Part shown: in pieces, positions 63,953 through 64,000 of the stretch
Position numbering within the stretch: the stretch's first letter is position 1
How the letters are laid out: every line of letters starts with the position of its first letter
Source: Sphingomonas sp. 7/4-4
Lineage (GTDB): Bacteria; Pseudomonadota; Alphaproteobacteria; Sphingomonadales; Sphingomonadaceae
DNA length: 64,000 nt
Assembly (NCBI RefSeq): GCF_027941955.1
Contig: NZ_CP115960.1
Location: forward strand, 2,046,001-2,110,000
Reading direction: 5' to 3'
The notes under the pieces: generated by a model
Database searches by the model: none
What the model was told of the DNA's origin: nothing
What the model saw: only the letters and a program-made list of their open reading frames with translations
Position numbers and translations under genes: made by a program

Positions 63953-64000
63953 TCACGCCGCCAGCGCGTCGACGAGCGACTTCACCTTCTTCTGCCGCCA
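63953..64000 (-). CDS. 3' tip of an unidentified gene
   Basis: Only 15 C-terminal residues (RQKKVKSLVDALAA) and the TGA at 63953 are inside the window. The tail is basic and helical. Overlap with the GNAT alternative GTG suggests operon coupling. Too short to name. Confidence 0.5.
   Translation of the reverse strand, partial: WRQKKVKSLVDALAA

Overview
The window is a gene-dense, GC-rich (estimated mid-60s percent) chromosomal segment of an alphaproteobacterium, most likely a sphingomonad (Sphingomonas-like). The basis is a GcrA cell-cycle regulator, ctaA, a petABC operon, a TonB receptor paired with a beta-propeller phytase, DUF4166 proteins, M20 peptidases with signal peptides, many ATGA/GTGA gene overlaps, and REP-type palindromes of the CCGTTCG...CGAACGG class. 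I see no prophage, plasmid, CRISPR or intact insertion sequence.

Layout. 1-5.4 kb: 3' part of dxs, a ribbon-helix-helix/coiled-coil gene pair behind a striking palindrome, ctaA-cutA-hypothetical, then rplM-rpsI. 5.3-9.2 kb (minus): an uncharacterised operon of a GbsR/MarR-type regulator, a DUF4166 protein, a DCC thiol oxidoreductase, a saccharopine-dehydrogenase-like/DUF4166 fusion and a membrane protein, with a 20-bp palindrome over the regulator start. 9.4-18.4 kb: DUF1800/DUF1501 pair, VOC protein, metallophosphoesterase/lipid kinase pair, GH35-like glycosidase, EthD-like protein, tRNA-Gly, M20 peptidase. 18.7-22.9 kb: CinA-like and GFA proteins, map, then glnB-glnA behind a sigma-54-type promoter. 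23-31.3 kb: TonB receptor-phytase, M20 peptidase, sugar dehydrogenase, aldehyde dehydrogenase. 31.3-37.2 kb (minus): a signalling cluster of GGDEF/EAL protein, LysM lipoprotein, membrane Ser/Thr kinase, TagH-like FHA protein and PP2C phosphatase; the last three form the type VI secretion phosphorylation triad but no secretion genes are nearby. 37.3-46.3 kb: NPP-type phosphodiesterase, MaoC, apt, petABC, alpha/beta hydrolase, trmL, hemF, GNAT. 46.3-56.1 kb: two membrane proteins, lipB, small exported proteins, queE-queC, DUF3617 protein, then ABC permease and argD-argF-hslO. 56.2-64 kb: gcrA, beta-lactamase-family hydrolase, a 53-residue small gene, parE, ECF sigma factor with a membrane partner, class A beta-lactamase-like protein, a small membrane protein, a GNAT enzyme and the 3' tip of a further gene.

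Data quality. About 20 genes, including dxs and petB, are broken by small indels. Most are one missing base in a run of three to five G or C; several are two-base losses in CG repeats. In each case the other frame resumes the same protein family. I therefore annotate full-length genes with probable sequencing frameshifts rather than pseudogenes; spans run from the true start to the true stop across the lesion.
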